Counted from the first letter of the stretch, positions 37,199-47,175 are shown. The stretch is DNA of 64,000 nt from Mesorhizobium sp. C432A (GCF_030323145.1 NZ_CP100470.1:3947001-4011000), one strand, 5' to 3'. Made by a program: numbers and translations. The notes: generated by a model from the letters alone, not told the origin.

Positions 37199-37622
37199 AG
37201 GCCGCAGCCGCCGAATCGATCTTGCCGGCGCGCTTTCGGCGCGAGAAATCCATCTCGATCAGCGTCCGCTCCGCCGCCACCGTCGACAGCCGCTCGTCCC
37301 ACAGCACGAAGGGCAGGTCGGTTATACCTGCCATGTTGCGCACGAAGGCGCGCGACTTCTGGGCGCGGGGACCTTCCGAACCGTCCATGTTGATGGGGAG
37401 ACCGAGTACAAACGCGCCGACATTGTCCTTCTGCAGCTGGGCGAGCAGCGCTGCCGCATCCAGCGAAAACTTTTTGCGCAGGATGACCGCGCGCGGATGG
37501 GCGAAGGACAGGCCGCGGTCGGAAACGGCGACACCGATCGTCTTGTCGCCGAGGTCGAGCCCGGCCAGCGTCCTGCCGCCCTCCAGCCGTGCCGGCAGAT
37601 CCTCGATTGCTATGATGCCCAA
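37116..37622 (-). CDS. ruvX: RuvX/YqgF Holliday-junction resolvase-like nuclease
   Basis: A 168-residue RNase H-fold protein. The first catalytic Asp is in [17 protein letters not shown] (residues about 19-35), Glu is in [16 protein letters not shown] and the last Asp in [31 protein letters not shown] is the family signature. It is implicated in 16S rRNA processing and in resolving recombination intermediates. Its 3' end overlaps the end of the small membrane-protein gene in antisense. Confidence 0.95.
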   Translation of the reverse strand: MGIIAIEDLPARLEGGRTLAGLDLGDKTIGVAVSDRGLSFAHPRAVILRKKFSLDAAALLAQLQKDNVGAFVLGLPINMDGSEGPRAQKSRAFVRNMAGITDLPFVLWDERLSTVAAERTLIEMDFSRRKRAGKIDSAAAAFILQGVLDRLQSLDPRDRTEPDSPPAA

Positions 37623-37643
37623 CGGCTTTCCCCAACCAGTTTT

Positions 37644-37675
37644 ACCGTGACCCAGTCTAACCGTGACCCAGACTT
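37644..37675. repeat. Two tandem copies of a 16-bp sequence
   Basis: ACCGTGACCCAGTCTA (37644-37659) is followed at once by ACCGTGACCCAGACTT (37660-37675), with two mismatches. It lies in the 165-bp gap between ruvX and the UPF0173 hydrolase gene, which are divergent, so it may be part of either promoter. Confidence 0.7.
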
Positions 37676-37787
37676 GCCGTCACAAAGAGCGCGACACGTT
37701 CTTTTGAACCGCGAGCACACTATGTCACTTTAATTTTGCTGCCGGCGTTCTATCTTCCGGCGCAACCAAAATCGAGGAACACGATCG

Positions 37788-38495
37788 ATGAAATTGACCT
37801 GGTACGGACATTCCGCCTTCCGCGTCGAGACATCAGGCGCGACCATCCTGATCGATCCCTATCTCGTCGGCAACCCATCATGGACGAGCGGCTGGGAGGA
37901 GCCGGCGGAAGGCGTCACCCATGTGCTTCTGACCCACGGCCACAGTGATCATGTCAGCGGCGCGGTGGAGGTGCTGAAGAAGAGCGGCGCCCAGCTGGTC
38001 GCCAATTACGAGATCTGCATGTACCTGGTCGGCATGGGCGTCGACGGCAAGAAGATCAATCCCGGCAATCATGGCGGCACCGTCGATTGCGGTGCCTTCA
38101 CCACCACATTCGTGCAGGCACTGCATTCCTCGTCGTTTGGGCTCGATGGCGGCCAGAACGTCTACCTCGGCAATCCCAACGGGCTGGTCCTGCATTTCCC
38201 GGAGGACAAGACGCTCTACCATATGGGCGACACCGACATCTTCTCCGATATGGCGCTGATCGAGGAATTGCATGAGCCGAAGATCGGCCTCGTGCCGGTC
38301 GGCGACCGCTTCACCATGGGCGGCGCGGTGGCGGCCCTGGCCTGCCGGCGCTTCTTCCACTTCGACACCGTCGTGCCATGCCACTTCGGCACCTTCCCGA
38401 TCATCGACGCGACGGCGGAGAAGTTCGTGGCCGGCCTCGAAGGATCAGGTGTCGACGTAGCCTTGCCAGCCATCGGCCAAACGATCACACTATAG
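37788..38495 (+). CDS. UPF0173 metal-dependent hydrolase (metallo-beta-lactamase fold)
   Basis: A 235-residue protein of the YtkL/UPF0173 group. [15 protein letters not shown] at the start is the family signature; the metal motif is [13 protein letters not shown] (HxHxDH form), with further ligands in [23 protein letters not shown] and [10 protein letters not shown]. Several members bind two manganese or zinc ions; physiological substrates are not established. It is a single gene with its own promoter region upstream. Confidence 0.93.
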   Translation: MKLTWYGHSAFRVETSGATILIDPYLVGNPSWTSGWEEPAEGVTHVLLTHGHSDHVSGAVEVLKKSGAQLVANYEICMYLVGMGVDGKKINPGNHGGTVDCGAFTTTFVQALHSSSFGLDGGQNVYLGNPNGLVLHFPEDKTLYHMGDTDIFSDMALIEELHEPKIGLVPVGDRFTMGGAVAALACRRFFHFDTVVPCHFGTFPIIDATAEKFVAGLEGSGVDVALPAIGQTITL

Positions 38496-38539
38496 AGCGA
38501 TCGTTGAAACGATCCCTTGTCGCAAAGGGGAATTAAACC

Positions 38540-38956
38540 ATGGGTTTGAGAGAGACTCTTTGCGTTTCGATGCTGGTCGCTGCGTCGCCCGCATCCGCCG
38601 CCGAGGACTTCATCAAGGGCGTTTACCTCCAGACCCAGGAGCTTTGCGCGCAAGCCAAAAAGGACACGCTGCAGACGCTGATCGACACCGGCAATGTCAT
38701 CTTGTCGGCGGACGGCCTGCAAAGCGTCGAGTATAATTGCGAGTTCGTCCAGGTCACCAAGGCGACGCGCTCGCCGAGCTGGGCGGTCACTGCAATCTGC
38801 CAGGAGCCGGGCTTTCTCTTTCCCGATATACTGTCGATCACGCAGATGAACGCGACCCAAATCGACATCGTCTCGGTGCGCCCGACCGCCGACGAAGGCG
38901 AGCAGGCCGGCAATGGCGGCAGCTATTATCTGTGCGAGGGTGTATCGCTGCCCTAG
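38540..38956 (+). CDS. Exported hypothetical protein, 138 residues
   Basis: The protein starts MGLRETLCVSMLVAASPASA, a signal peptide cut near residue 20. The mature part has four cysteines (QELCAQAK, EYNCEFVQ, TAICQEPG, YYLCEGV), which suggests two disulfides in the periplasm. No family is recognised; small Rhizobiales secreted proteins of this kind are common. AAAGGGGAA lies just upstream of ATG 38540. Confidence 0.7.
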   Translation: MGLRETLCVSMLVAASPASAAEDFIKGVYLQTQELCAQAKKDTLQTLIDTGNVILSADGLQSVEYNCEFVQVTKATRSPSWAVTAICQEPGFLFPDILSITQMNATQIDIVSVRPTADEGEQAGNGGSYYLCEGVSLP

Positions 38957-39066
38957 GCTGAAATGCCGCCCTGGCATGAACGGGCTCTATCCCCAAGCAC
39001 GATCGATGTTGCGCGGCACGCGCCACGCCGCTATAGCGCCATCTGGTTTTCCCAAAGGCTAAAGAC

Positions 39067-39354
39067 ATGTCCGTTGATCTGCAAACTGTGAAGCGCGTCG
39101 CGCGTCTCGCCCGCATTGCGGTGAGCGAGGAGGATGCCGAGCGCATGACCGGCGAGCTGAACGCCATTCTGGGCTTTGTCGAGCAGCTGAACGAGGTCGA
39201 TGTCTCCGGCGTCGAACCGATGACATCGGTGACGCCGATGGAGATGAAGAAGCGCCAAGACATCGTCACCGACGGCAACAAGGCTGCCGATATCGTCGCC
39301 AACGCGCCGGCCACTGACGAGAATTTCTTCCTCGTGCCGAAGGTCGTGGAGTAG
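39067..39354 (+). CDS. gatC: Aspartyl/glutamyl-tRNA amidotransferase subunit C
   Basis: GatC (95 residues) is the small bracing subunit of the GatCAB enzyme that converts Glu-tRNA-Gln and Asp-tRNA-Asn to the amide forms. The pattern [39 protein letters not shown], and [12 protein letters not shown] is complete. It precedes gatA with an acetyltransferase gene in between; gatB is not within the window. Confidence 0.97.
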   Translation: MSVDLQTVKRVARLARIAVSEEDAERMTGELNAILGFVEQLNEVDVSGVEPMTSVTPMEMKKRQDIVTDGNKAADIVANAPATDENFFLVPKVVE

Positions 39355-39361
39355 CTGGCCG

Positions 39362-39817
39362 ATGGCAATCGAGATCGCCATCGAAACGCCGCTGCAGGAC
39401 GATGTCCGCGCTTTGGTCGAGGAGCTCAACGCGACGCTGCTCGAACTGACGCCGCCGGAGCATTGCTACCATCTGACGGTCGAGCAGATGGCTGGCGACG
39501 ACACCACCGTGTTCATCGCCCGCGACGACGGGCAAGCCATCGGTTGCGGCGCGCTGAAGCGCCATGACGCCCGCGTCGGTGAGGTCAAGCGCATGTACAC
39601 GCGGCCCTCGCATCGGGGCAGGAAGATCGGCGCCAAGATCGTCGAACATGTCGAAACGCTGGCGCGCAGCGAAGGGCTGAAGCGTCTGGTGCTGGAAACC
39701 GGCGACCGCCATCCCGCCGCCTGGACCGTCTACGAACGGGCCGGCTTCTCGCGCTGCGGGCCGGTGCTGGATTATCCCGATTCCGAGTGGTCGGTGTTTT
39801 ACGAAAAGAGCCTTTGA
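39362..39817 (+). CDS. GNAT acetyltransferase inserted between gatC and gatA
   Basis: A 151-residue GNAT-fold enzyme with the acetyl-CoA signature [20 protein letters not shown] (residues about 78-97), [21 protein letters not shown], and a C-terminal [15 protein letters not shown] segment. It resembles the YafP/PhnO-like small-molecule or amino-acid acetyltransferases. It starts 7 bp after gatC and its stop overlaps the gatA start by four bases (ATGA), so it is part of the same operon. A role in tRNA amidation is not established. Confidence 0.88.
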   Translation: MAIEIAIETPLQDDVRALVEELNATLLELTPPEHCYHLTVEQMAGDDTTVFIARDDGQAIGCGALKRHDARVGEVKRMYTRPSHRGRKIGAKIVEHVETLARSEGLKRLVLETGDRHPAAWTVYERAGFSRCGPVLDYPDSEWSVFYEKSL

Positions 39818-41382
39818 TGAGCGAACTGACCCATCTGACAATTTCGCAGGCGCGCGCCAAGCTGCGCGCCAAGGAGATTTCGGCCGTCGAAATCACCGAG
39901 GCCTATCTCGGTGCCATCGAGCGCGCCAATCCGGTGCTCAATGCCTACATCGTCGTCACCGGCGACAAGGCGCGCGATATGGCCAAAGCTTCCGACGCCA
40001 GGCTCGCCAAGGGCCAGGGCGGTGCGCTGGAGGGCATCCCGCTCGGCATCAAGGACCTGTTCGGCACCGAAGGTGTCCACACCCAGGCCTGCAGCCATGT
40101 GCTCGACGGCTTCAAGCCGCGCTACGAATCGACCGTCACCGCCAATTTGTGGGCAGACGGCGCCGTCATGCTGGGCAAGCTCAACATGGACGAGTTCGCC
40201 ATGGGCTCGTCCAACGAGACCTCCTATTACGGCCCTGTCGTCAATCCGTGGCGGCGTTCGCGCCTCGACACGGTGGTGATGCCGACCACGCATCAGGGCG
40301 ATGGCGGTTTCGTTTCGGCCGGCGGCACCAAGACCGCGCGCACGCTGGACAATGCCCAACTGGTGCCGGGGGGCTCGTCGGGGGGCTCGGCTTCCGCCAT
40401 CTCGGCTTTCCTGTGCGCCGGCGCCACCGCCACCGACACCGGCGGCTCGATCCGCCAGCCAGCCGCCTTCACCGGCACCGTCGGCATCAAGCCGACCTAT
40501 GGCCGCTGCTCGCGCTGGGGCATCGTCGCCTTCGCTTCGTCGCTCGATCAGGCGGGCCCGATCGCCCGGGACGTGCGCGATGCCGCGATCATGCTGAAGT
40601 CCATGGCCTCGGTCGACGCCAAGGACACCACTTCCGTCGACCGGCCGGTGCCGGATTACGAGGCGGCGATCGGCAAACCGATCAGGGGCATGAAGGTCGG
40701 CATTCCCCGGGAATACCGCGTCGACGGCATGCCGGAAGAGATCGAGGCGCTGTGGCAGAAGGGCATTGCCTGGCTCAGGGATGCCGGCGCCGAGATCGTC
40801 GACATTTCGCTGCCGCACACCAAGTATGCTTTGCCGGCTTATTATATCGTTGCGCCCGCCGAAGCATCGTCCAATCTGGCGCGCTATGACGGCGTCCGCT
40901 ACGGCTTGCGCGTGCCAGGCCAGGACATTGTCGACATGTACGAAAAGACCCGAGCCGCCGGGTTCGGTCAAGAGGTCAAGCGTCGCATCATGATCGGCAC
41001 CTATGTGCTGTCGGCAGGCTATTACGATGCCTACTATCTGCAGGCGCAGAAGGTGCGCAATTTGATCAAGCGCGACTTCGAGACGGTTTTTGCCGACGGC
41101 GTCGACGTCATCCTGACGCCGGCGACGCCGTCGGCCGCCTTCGGCATCGCCGACGAGGACATGGCCGCCGATCCGGTGAAAATGTACCTCAACGACATTT
41201 TCACGGTGACCGTGAACATGGCCGGACTGCCGGGCATTGCCGTGCCTGCCGGCCTCGATGCCAAGGGCCTGCCGCTCGGCCTGCAGCTGATTGGCCGTCC
41301 CTTCGACGAGGAAACCCTGTTCCAGACAGCCGCCGTCATCGAGCAGGCGGCGGGAACCTTCCAGCCGGAGAAGTGGTGGTAG
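39817..41382 (+). CDS. gatA: Aspartyl/glutamyl-tRNA amidotransferase subunit A
   Basis: GatA (521 residues) is the amidase subunit. The Ser-Ser-Lys catalytic set is Lys of [14 protein letters not shown], and the serines of [15 protein letters not shown] and [15 protein letters not shown]. Between the NPWRR motif and the glycine-rich loop there is an insertion of about 25 residues ([19 protein letters not shown]) absent from most GatA proteins, but typical, as I recall it, of Mesorhizobium. MSELTHL at 39817 is the start; an earlier one would overlap the acetyltransferase gene. Confidence 0.96.
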   Translation: MSELTHLTISQARAKLRAKEISAVEITEAYLGAIERANPVLNAYIVVTGDKARDMAKASDARLAKGQGGALEGIPLGIKDLFGTEGVHTQACSHVLDGFKPRYESTVTANLWADGAVMLGKLNMDEFAMGSSNETSYYGPVVNPWRRSRLDTVVMPTTHQGDGGFVSAGGTKTARTLDNAQLVPGGSSGGSASAISAFLCAGATATDTGGSIRQPAAFTGTVGIKPTYGRCSRWGIVAFASSLDQAGPIARDVRDAAIMLKSMASVDAKDTTSVDRPVPDYEAAIGKPIRGMKVGIPREYRVDGMPEEIEALWQKGIAWLRDAGAEIVDISLPHTKYALPAYYIVAPAEASSNLARYDGVRYGLRVPGQDIVDMYEKTRAAGFGQEVKRRIMIGTYVLSAGYYDAYYLQAQKVRNLIKRDFETVFADGVDVILTPATPSAAFGIADEDMAADPVKMYLNDIFTVTVNMAGLPGIAVPAGLDAKGLPLGLQLIGRPFDEETLFQTAAVIEQAAGTFQPEKWW

Positions 41383-41383
41383 C

Positions 41384-41833
41384 ATGCCGCCTCCGTCTCG
41401 CATTTCCATCGTCGAGACGGGAAACGAACTGCTGATCGCGAACCCGCCACGCACCTCGGATTTCAGGACAGTCTTTGTCCTGATCGGGGCCGCGATCGTC
41501 GCCTACACCGGCTACATGGGATTGACGGATATGTCGTCCGCAACGCTCACCAGCGGCACGCTCGGCCTGCTGTCCTTCGTGGCGGTCATTGCCCTCTTCA
41601 CCTATTTCCTGGGCAAGGATTTCATCTGGCTGGTGTTCGGCAGGGAAACCCTGCGGCTGACCGACACCGCAGCCGTGCGCTCGGTGAGGGGTTCTTTGCG
41701 AAATCGGTGGTCACTGCCTTTGAAAGGGCATCTTAGGGTCGAAATCCTCGACCATACCTATCCCACGGACGAAGTGGGACTGTCGGAAGTCATCAGAACG
41801 CGAACGGCGTCCTTGTTTTCGGCAGGGAGTTAA
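41384..41833 (+). CDS. Hypothetical membrane protein, 149 residues
   Basis: A protein with two central membrane helices (VFVLIGAAIVAYTGYMGL and LGLLSFVAVIALFTYFLG), then a short soluble part with KDFIWLVFGRETLRLTD. This resembles bacterial PH-domain-like membrane proteins, but I cannot assign a family. The ATG lies one base after the gatA stop, so it is probably translated after it. Confidence 0.65.
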   Translation: MPPPSRISIVETGNELLIANPPRTSDFRTVFVLIGAAIVAYTGYMGLTDMSSATLTSGTLGLLSFVAVIALFTYFLGKDFIWLVFGRETLRLTDTAAVRSVRGSLRNRWSLPLKGHLRVEILDHTYPTDEVGLSEVIRTRTASLFSAGS

Positions 41834-41914
41834 GCCGCCTCGAAGCGGAAGCGGTAGCGAGTGCGGTCGAGCACTTCACCGGCCGTCACAATTTGAGCTG
41901 GAGATAGGCAGGCA

Positions 41915-42712
41915 ATGTTCTTCTATCTCTCCAAGGTATTCTGGTTCTTCGTCCAACCACTCAACCTGGCGATCTTCCTGCTGCTTGCCGGCTTGCTCGC
42001 GGCGCTGATCGGCCGCCGGCGATTGGCGGCGGCGGGCAGTGTGTTCGCCTTCCTGATTCTGGCGTTGTCGGCCTGGACGTCGCTTGGCGCCATGATGCTC
42101 AATCCGCTCGAAGAGCGCTTCCCAAAGCCGCCGCTGCCGCGGAAGGTCGACGGCATCGTCGTGCTCGGCGGCGGCTTCGAGGGCGCCATCAACCTGGCGC
42201 GCGGCGGCTATGAGCTGAATTCGGGCGGCGACCGCATGGTCGAGGCGGCGATCATTGCCCGGCGCTTTCCCGAGGCGAAAGTGGTTATCTCCGGCGGCAC
42301 CGGTGAACTGTTCATCGATGGCGAGGGCGATGCGGCCACCGCGCCGCGCCTGCTCGGTGCGCTTGGCGTCGACGCCGATCGCCTGATGCTCGAGAACAAA
42401 TCCCGCAACACCTATGAGAATGCGGTCTTCACCAAGGAACTGGTAACGCCGAAACCGGGCGAGACCTGGCTGCTGGTGACCTCCGCCTTCCACATGCCGC
42501 GCGCCAAGGCGCTGTTCGACAAGGCCGGCTTTCAGACGGTCCCGTGGCCTGTCGACTATCGCACCTCGGGCAAGGAAGGCTTTGGCCTGTTTCGCGACAA
42601 CGCACCCGATTCGCTGCAGACCACGACCATGGCGATCCGCGAATGGATCGGGCTCGCCGCCTATTGGCTATCGGGCCGGATCGACCAGCTTTTCCCCGGC
42701 CCGGGCGGCTGA
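41915..42712 (+). CDS. YdcF-family (DUF218) membrane protein
   Basis: A 265-residue protein with two N-terminal membrane helices (LNLAIFLLLAGLLAALIG, GSVFAFLILALSAWTSLG) and a DUF218 domain: GIVVLGGGFEGA, VVISGGTGELFIDGE, NKSRNTYENAVFTKEL, and WLLVTSAFHMPRAKALF. The family includes ElyC/SanA-like proteins that affect envelope polymers such as enterobacterial common antigen or peptidoglycan precursors. The last 52 bp overlap the DUF599 gene in antisense. Confidence 0.9.
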   Translation: MFFYLSKVFWFFVQPLNLAIFLLLAGLLAALIGRRRLAAAGSVFAFLILALSAWTSLGAMMLNPLEERFPKPPLPRKVDGIVVLGGGFEGAINLARGGYELNSGGDRMVEAAIIARRFPEAKVVISGGTGELFIDGEGDAATAPRLLGALGVDADRLMLENKSRNTYENAVFTKELVTPKPGETWLLVTSAFHMPRAKALFDKAGFQTVPWPVDYRTSGKEGFGLFRDNAPDSLQTTTMAIREWIGLAAYWLSGRIDQLFPGPGG

Positions 42713-43404
42713 CCGATCACCGCTTGTCGCGCCGCTGAAAAGAACTGGCGCCGCACCAGCACCGCCAGAAGCAGCAGCGTCGACAGCACGAACACGATCG
42801 GGTCGACGAACCAGCCGAGATAGCCGATCGAGAAGAACACCGCGCGCAGGCCTGAATTGAAATGCTTGCCGGCCAGCATGTTCATGCGCGCCGCGCGCCA
42901 CACCGCCGTTTCGCTGACCGGGTTGCGTGACGCCTCGCCATAGGGGATCGGCACCGCGCCGATCAGGATCGTGCAGTAGTTGAAGAGACGGTAGGCCCAG
43001 CCGAACTTGAAGAAGGCGAAGGCCAGGATCAGCACCAGGCCAAAGACCTTGATCTGAAAGGCGGAGCGCGATGAGGTCGCGTTCAACGGCAGGTCGTTCA
43101 GCACGGCAAGGACCTGATCCGAGGCGCCAAGCAGCGCGAAACAGCCACCGAGCGCAATCAGCGAACTGGAGGCGAAAAAGGCGGTGCCTTGCTGCAGGCC
43201 GCTCATGATGGCGGTGTCGACGATGCGGATTTCGCGCTCGGCCATGGTGCGCATCCAGGCCTCGCGCTGCACGTTCATGGCCATCGTCAACGACACCCGG
43301 CTGACCAGTCTGCCGTCGGACGCCAGCGTATGCAGCAACCATGCGAGCAGGAAGAAAGCCAGCGCCGCCAGATCAGCCGTCGACAGATGGAAGGAATCGC
43401 CCAT
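42661..43404 (-). CDS. DUF599 membrane protein
   Basis: A 247-residue protein with about four helices (AALAFFLLAWLLHTLAS; FFASSSLIALGGCFALLG; IKVFGLVLILAFAFFKFGW; IGYLGWFVDPIVFVLSTLLL). SFQ-like FRLFNYCTILIGAVP, REAWMRTMAERE and MNMLAGKHFNSGLRAVFF match the DUF599 pattern. Its function is unknown. I chose ATG 43404 because it starts at the conserved region; the frame stays open for 33 more codons. It overlaps the end of the YdcF gene. Confidence 0.85.
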   Translation of the reverse strand: MGDSFHLSTADLAALAFFLLAWLLHTLASDGRLVSRVSLTMAMNVQREAWMRTMAEREIRIVDTAIMSGLQQGTAFFASSSLIALGGCFALLGASDQVLAVLNDLPLNATSSRSAFQIKVFGLVLILAFAFFKFGWAYRLFNYCTILIGAVPIPYGEASRNPVSETAVWRAARMNMLAGKHFNSGLRAVFFSIGYLGWFVDPIVFVLSTLLLLAVLVRRQFFSAARQAVIGQPPGPGKSWSIRPDSQ

Positions 43405-43509
43405 GCCCCCTTTTACCACAGGCAAAGCGGTCAGTTCGATGCTCCAATGCATGCCGCCCAGAAGTGAGCTGCGGTTCTGGGACAACGACATGCATTGAAA
43501 CAAGAACTT

Positions 43510-43549
43510 AAAGCGCGTCGCATGAATCCGTTTCAGCGCGACGCGCTTT
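43510..43549. repeat. Rhizobial palindromic intergenic repeat (GCGCGTCGC type)
   Basis: The arms AAAGCGCGTCGC (43510-43521) and GCGACGCGCTTT (43538-43549) are a perfect 12-bp inverted repeat, enclosing ATGAATCCGTTTCAGC, itself partly self-complementary (TGAA with TTCA). It lies in the gap before sdaA. I recall this motif as one repeated many times between genes of rhizobia. Confidence 0.6.
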
Positions 43550-43676
43550 CAGCCGGGGATGTCGCTGCCGGAGCAAACAAGGTCGGCAGGTGCAGCGCCG
43601 CAATCCGCAAAACAGCACAAACATCATGGAAAATCCTATATGTAGGTCTTGATCCCATTCCCGGAGACGGCGCACC

Positions 43677-45080
43677 GTGTTTCTTTCGGTTTTCGACTTG
43701 TTCAAGATCGGCATCGGACCGTCGAGTTCGCACACGATGGGACCGATGACGGCGGCGTGGCGGTTTCTCGACGAGATCGCCGGAGATGACTGGCCGCGCC
43801 CGGCCGGCGCGAAAGTTGATCGTCTGGGCGCCAGCCTGCACGGTTCGCTCGCCTATACCGGTATCGGCCATGGCTCGGATCGCGCCGTTGTCCTCGGCCT
43901 TGCCGGCCTGACACCGAAGACGGTCGATCCCGATCAGGCCGAGGGCATCGCCACGCGCATCGCCGCCGAGAAGCGGATATCGCCACACGGCCATCCCTCC
44001 TATCGCTTCGACCCGGCGACGGATCTGGTGCTCGACCGCAAGACGCCGCTCGCCGGCCACGCCAACGGCATGACCTTCTACGCTTACGATGCCGGCGACC
44101 GGCTGCTGCTCAAGCGCATCTATTATTCCATCGGCGGCGGCTTCGTGGTGTCCGAGGAAGAGCTGCAGCGGATGAAGGTGAAGGGCTCGGTGACCACAGA
44201 AGGCAAGAAGGTGCCCTATCCCTTCAAGAACGCCGTCGAGATGCTGAAGATGGCAGGCAAAAGCGGCCTGTCTATCGCCGACATGAAGCGCATCAATGAA
44301 GAGACGCATATGTCGCGCGAGGAGCTCGACAGCGGCCTCGATGCGATCTGGGGCGCCATGAAGGGCTGCATCGACCGCGGCCTGTCGCAGGACGGCATCA
44401 TGCCGGGCGGGCTGAAAGTGCGCCGTCGTGCCCGCATGCTGCACGACAAGCTGCAGGAGCAATGGCAGCAGAACAAGCCCAACCCTTTGCTGGCCAATGA
44501 CTGGCTGTCGATCTACGCCATGGCGGTGAACGAAGAGAACGCCGCCGGTGGACGCGTCGTCACCGCGCCGACCAATGGCGCGGCCGGCACATTGCCGGCG
44601 GTGCTGCGTTACTGGCTGCATTTCCACCCCGAGGCCGACCAGCCGAGCATCCGCGACTTCCTGCTCACGGCCGCCGCCGTCGGCGGCATCATCAAGACCA
44701 ATGCCTCGATCTCCGGCGCCGAAGTCGGCTGCCAGGGCGAGGTCGGCTCGGCCTCGGCGATGGCTGCCGCGGGTCTCTGCGCCGTCATGGGCGGCACGCC
44801 CGAGCAGGTCGAGAACGCCGCCGAAATCGCGCTCGAACATCATCTCGGCATGACTTGCGATCCGGTCGGCGGTCTGGTCCAGGTGCCTTGCATCGAGCGC
44901 AACGCGCTCGGCGCCGTCAAGGCGGTCACCGCCGCCTCTCTGGCGATCAAGGGCGACGGCGTCCATTTCGTGCCGCTCGACGCCGCAATCGAAACAATGC
45001 GCCAGACGGGCCTCGACATGAACGAGAAGTACAAGGAAACCAGCCTTGGTGGGCTCGCCGTCAATGTCGTGGAATGCTGA
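43677..45080 (+). CDS. sdaA: L-serine ammonia-lyase
   Basis: A 467-residue single-chain L-serine dehydratase that turns serine into pyruvate and ammonia with a 4Fe-4S cluster. The N-terminal domain starts [23 protein letters not shown]. The cluster cysteines are likely in [19 protein letters not shown] and [19 protein letters not shown]. Start GTG 43677 is preceded by GGAGACGG. It stands alone; the palindromic repeat at 43510-43549 precedes it. Confidence 0.95.
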   Translation: MFLSVFDLFKIGIGPSSSHTMGPMTAAWRFLDEIAGDDWPRPAGAKVDRLGASLHGSLAYTGIGHGSDRAVVLGLAGLTPKTVDPDQAEGIATRIAAEKRISPHGHPSYRFDPATDLVLDRKTPLAGHANGMTFYAYDAGDRLLLKRIYYSIGGGFVVSEEELQRMKVKGSVTTEGKKVPYPFKNAVEMLKMAGKSGLSIADMKRINEETHMSREELDSGLDAIWGAMKGCIDRGLSQDGIMPGGLKVRRRARMLHDKLQEQWQQNKPNPLLANDWLSIYAMAVNEENAAGGRVVTAPTNGAAGTLPAVLRYWLHFHPEADQPSIRDFLLTAAAVGGIIKTNASISGAEVGCQGEVGSASAMAAAGLCAVMGGTPEQVENAAEIALEHHLGMTCDPVGGLVQVPCIERNALGAVKAVTAASLAIKGDGVHFVPLDAAIETMRQTGLDMNEKYKETSLGGLAVNVVEC

Positions 45081-45158
45081 CCGCGCAACGCCACTGGCAC
45101 TGTGGAGAAGTCGGGCAGGGCCGTTGACGCAATCGCGCGCCGGACTAAACCTTAAGCG

Positions 45159-45596
45159 ATGGCACTCAATCTCCTAAAACTGTGCGTCGGTTGCGACAGC
45201 GTCGAGGACCTCGAAGAATGGATCGCCTTCCGCCTCGATGAGCGCCGCCGCGCCGGCGAACCCGCCGAGCACTGGCACACAACCCGCATGGTGCCGACGC
45301 GCGGCGCCGAGGTCACCGATGGCGGTTCGCTTTATTGGGTGATCAAGGGCAGCGTGCAATGCCGCCAGCTGATCACTGATATCAGGCCCTTCACCGACGA
45401 CGAAGGCATCGGCCGTTGCCGCCTGATGCTCGACCTCGACGTCGTGCGCACCGACTGGCAGCCGCGCCGCGCCTTCCAGGGCTGGCGTTATCTCAAACCT
45501 TCGGATGCGCCCGCCGATATCGGCAAGGGCAAGGCCGGAATGGTCGAGATGCCGCCGAAACTGAAGCGCGAGCTCGCCGATCTGGGCTTGCTGTAG
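45159..45596 (+). CDS. DUF1489 family protein
   Basis: A 145-residue soluble protein beginning MALNLLKLCVGCDSVEDLEEW, with HTTRMVPTRGAEVTDGGSLYWVIKG and GRCRLMLDLDVVRTDWQPRRAFQGWRYL. This matches DUF1489, found almost only in alphaproteobacteria and without known function. Later parts of the alphaproteobacterial set around RNA-binding proteins resemble it, but I make no assignment. It lies 78 bp after sdaA. Confidence 0.85.
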   Translation: MALNLLKLCVGCDSVEDLEEWIAFRLDERRRAGEPAEHWHTTRMVPTRGAEVTDGGSLYWVIKGSVQCRQLITDIRPFTDDEGIGRCRLMLDLDVVRTDWQPRRAFQGWRYLKPSDAPADIGKGKAGMVEMPPKLKRELADLGLL

Positions 45597-45699
45597 AGCC
45601 AAGGGCGCGGCCGCTTCTCCCAGAGCGTCGAGCGCTGGCCCTTCATCTTGTCCAAGGCTGGACTTGCAAGGGGGCCGACAACGCCACATCTTGCTTCCT

Positions 45700-46431
45700 A
45701 TGAGCGACAAGAAGCAGCGCGTGCCCGCCAGGGCCGATCCTGCGCCGGTCAAGCCTCAATCCAATGCCGGCGAGATCGACGCCTTTATCCGTCAGGCCCG
45801 GACGCTTGCCGCGTCCGCGACCGGCTCCGGGCGGCTGATCCTTGCGCTCGACGCCACGATGAGCCGCCAGCCGACCTGGGATCTCGCCACCAAGCTGCAG
45901 GGCGAAATGTTCGACGCCGTCGGCAAGGCCGGAACTCTCAGCGTCCAACTGGCCTATTTTCGCGGGTTGGGCGAGTGCCGCTCGTCGGCTTTTGTCGCCG
46001 ACACCAATGCCCTGAAGCAGCTGATGACGCGGATCGACTGCCGTGCCGGCCACACCCAGATCGGCAAGGTGCTGGCGCATGCGCTGAAGGAAACGGCGGC
46101 GGCCAAGGTCAATGCTCTGGTCTATATCGGCGACGCCATGGAAGAGGATATCGACGACCTGGCGCAGAAGGCCGGCAGCCTCGGTCTGCACGGCGTTCCC
46201 GTCTTCGTCTTCCAGGAAGGCCATGATCCCGGCGCAGAAAAGGCGTTCAAGGAGATTGCGCGGCTGTCCAAAGGGGCTTGGTTCCGATTTGATCGGCGGG
46301 CTGCCGCGACCTTGGCCGGGCTGCTTTCGGCGGTTGCCGTCTATGCGACGGGTGGATTGAAGGCGCTCGAGGCAAGGGACAGGCCGGGAGATCGGCTGCT
46401 GATCGAGCATCTCAGGGGCGGCAGGAATTGA
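45700..46431 (+). CDS. VWA-domain protein
   Basis: A 243-residue protein with a von Willebrand factor A-like domain. The first strand LILALDATMSRQPTW holds a MIDAS-type DxTxS motif (Asp-Ala-Thr-Met-Ser), and CRAGHTQIGKVLAHAL and ALVYIGDAMEED supply the other usual metal positions. There is no signal peptide. The stop overlaps the next gene start by one base, pairing it with a J-domain membrane protein. The frame extends 12 codons upstream; ATG 45700 is the likely start. Confidence 0.8.
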   Translation: MSDKKQRVPARADPAPVKPQSNAGEIDAFIRQARTLAASATGSGRLILALDATMSRQPTWDLATKLQGEMFDAVGKAGTLSVQLAYFRGLGECRSSAFVADTNALKQLMTRIDCRAGHTQIGKVLAHALKETAAAKVNALVYIGDAMEEDIDDLAQKAGSLGLHGVPVFVFQEGHDPGAEKAFKEIARLSKGAWFRFDRRAAATLAGLLSAVAVYATGGLKALEARDRPGDRLLIEHLRGGRN

Positions 46432-47129
46432 TGGGCGCTATCATTGCACTTGTTGCACTGTTTCTGGTGCTGCTCGGCGCGGCGACGATCTTTGTCCGTG
46501 CCGATGCGCAAAAACTGGCAAGCGGCATGCGCACGCTCGGGCCGGTGCTTCTGGCGCTGGTTGGCCTTGCCGTGCTGGTGGTCGGGCGCGAAGGCATTGC
46601 CGGCCTCATTCTGGCCGCGGCCCTTGCCTGGTACGGTTCGATGCGGATGAAGCGGCCGTCGGTCGGGCCGGCGCCCGGCAAGCGCTCGACGGTGCGGACC
46701 GCCGCACTGGAAATGGAGCTTGATCACGATACGGGCGGGCTTGAAGGCCTGGTTCTGGCCGGCCGCCATGAAGGCAAGATGCTGGGCGCGATGGGCCTGG
46801 CCGAGCTGCAGCAGCTTTACCGCGAACTCCCCGGCGACCCGGAGAGCCGCCAGCTCCTAGAGACGTATCTTGACGGCCGTTTTCCCGTCTGGCGCAAAGA
46901 CGCTGAGGCGAACGGTGGCGAAGGGCTGGGTGTTGCGCCAGGTGCGGGCGCCATGACTAAGGAGGAGGCCTACAAGATCCTTGGTCTTGAAGCGGGGGCC
47001 GCCGCGGCGGATGTCCGCAAGGCGCACCGCCGCCTGATGCAGCGCCTGCACCCCGACATCGGCGGCACGTCTTTCCTGGCGGCGCGGATCAACGAAGCCA
47101 AGGACGTCTTGCTCTCCAATCACAACTAG
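46431..47129 (+). CDS. Membrane J-domain protein (DnaJ/TIM14-like)
   Basis: A 232-residue protein with N-terminal helices (IIALVALFLVLLGAATIFV; LGPVLLALVGLAVLVV; EGIAGLILAAALAWYG), then a soluble linker and a C-terminal J domain (about 175-232). The domain has EEAYKILGLEAGAAAADV, the HPD motif in LMQRLHPDIGG and ARINEAKDVLL. The architecture resembles mitochondrial TIM14 and alphaproteobacterial relatives that recruit DnaK to the membrane. It is co-translated with the VWA protein. Confidence 0.9.
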   Translation: MGAIIALVALFLVLLGAATIFVRADAQKLASGMRTLGPVLLALVGLAVLVVGREGIAGLILAAALAWYGSMRMKRPSVGPAPGKRSTVRTAALEMELDHDTGGLEGLVLAGRHEGKMLGAMGLAELQQLYRELPGDPESRQLLETYLDGRFPVWRKDAEANGGEGLGVAPGAGAMTKEEAYKILGLEAGAAAADVRKAHRRLMQRLHPDIGGTSFLAARINEAKDVLLSNHN

Positions 47130-47175
47130 TCTCCTTCGACGCAGTAAATTTCCGGGAGATGGTTCCGACGCCGCC

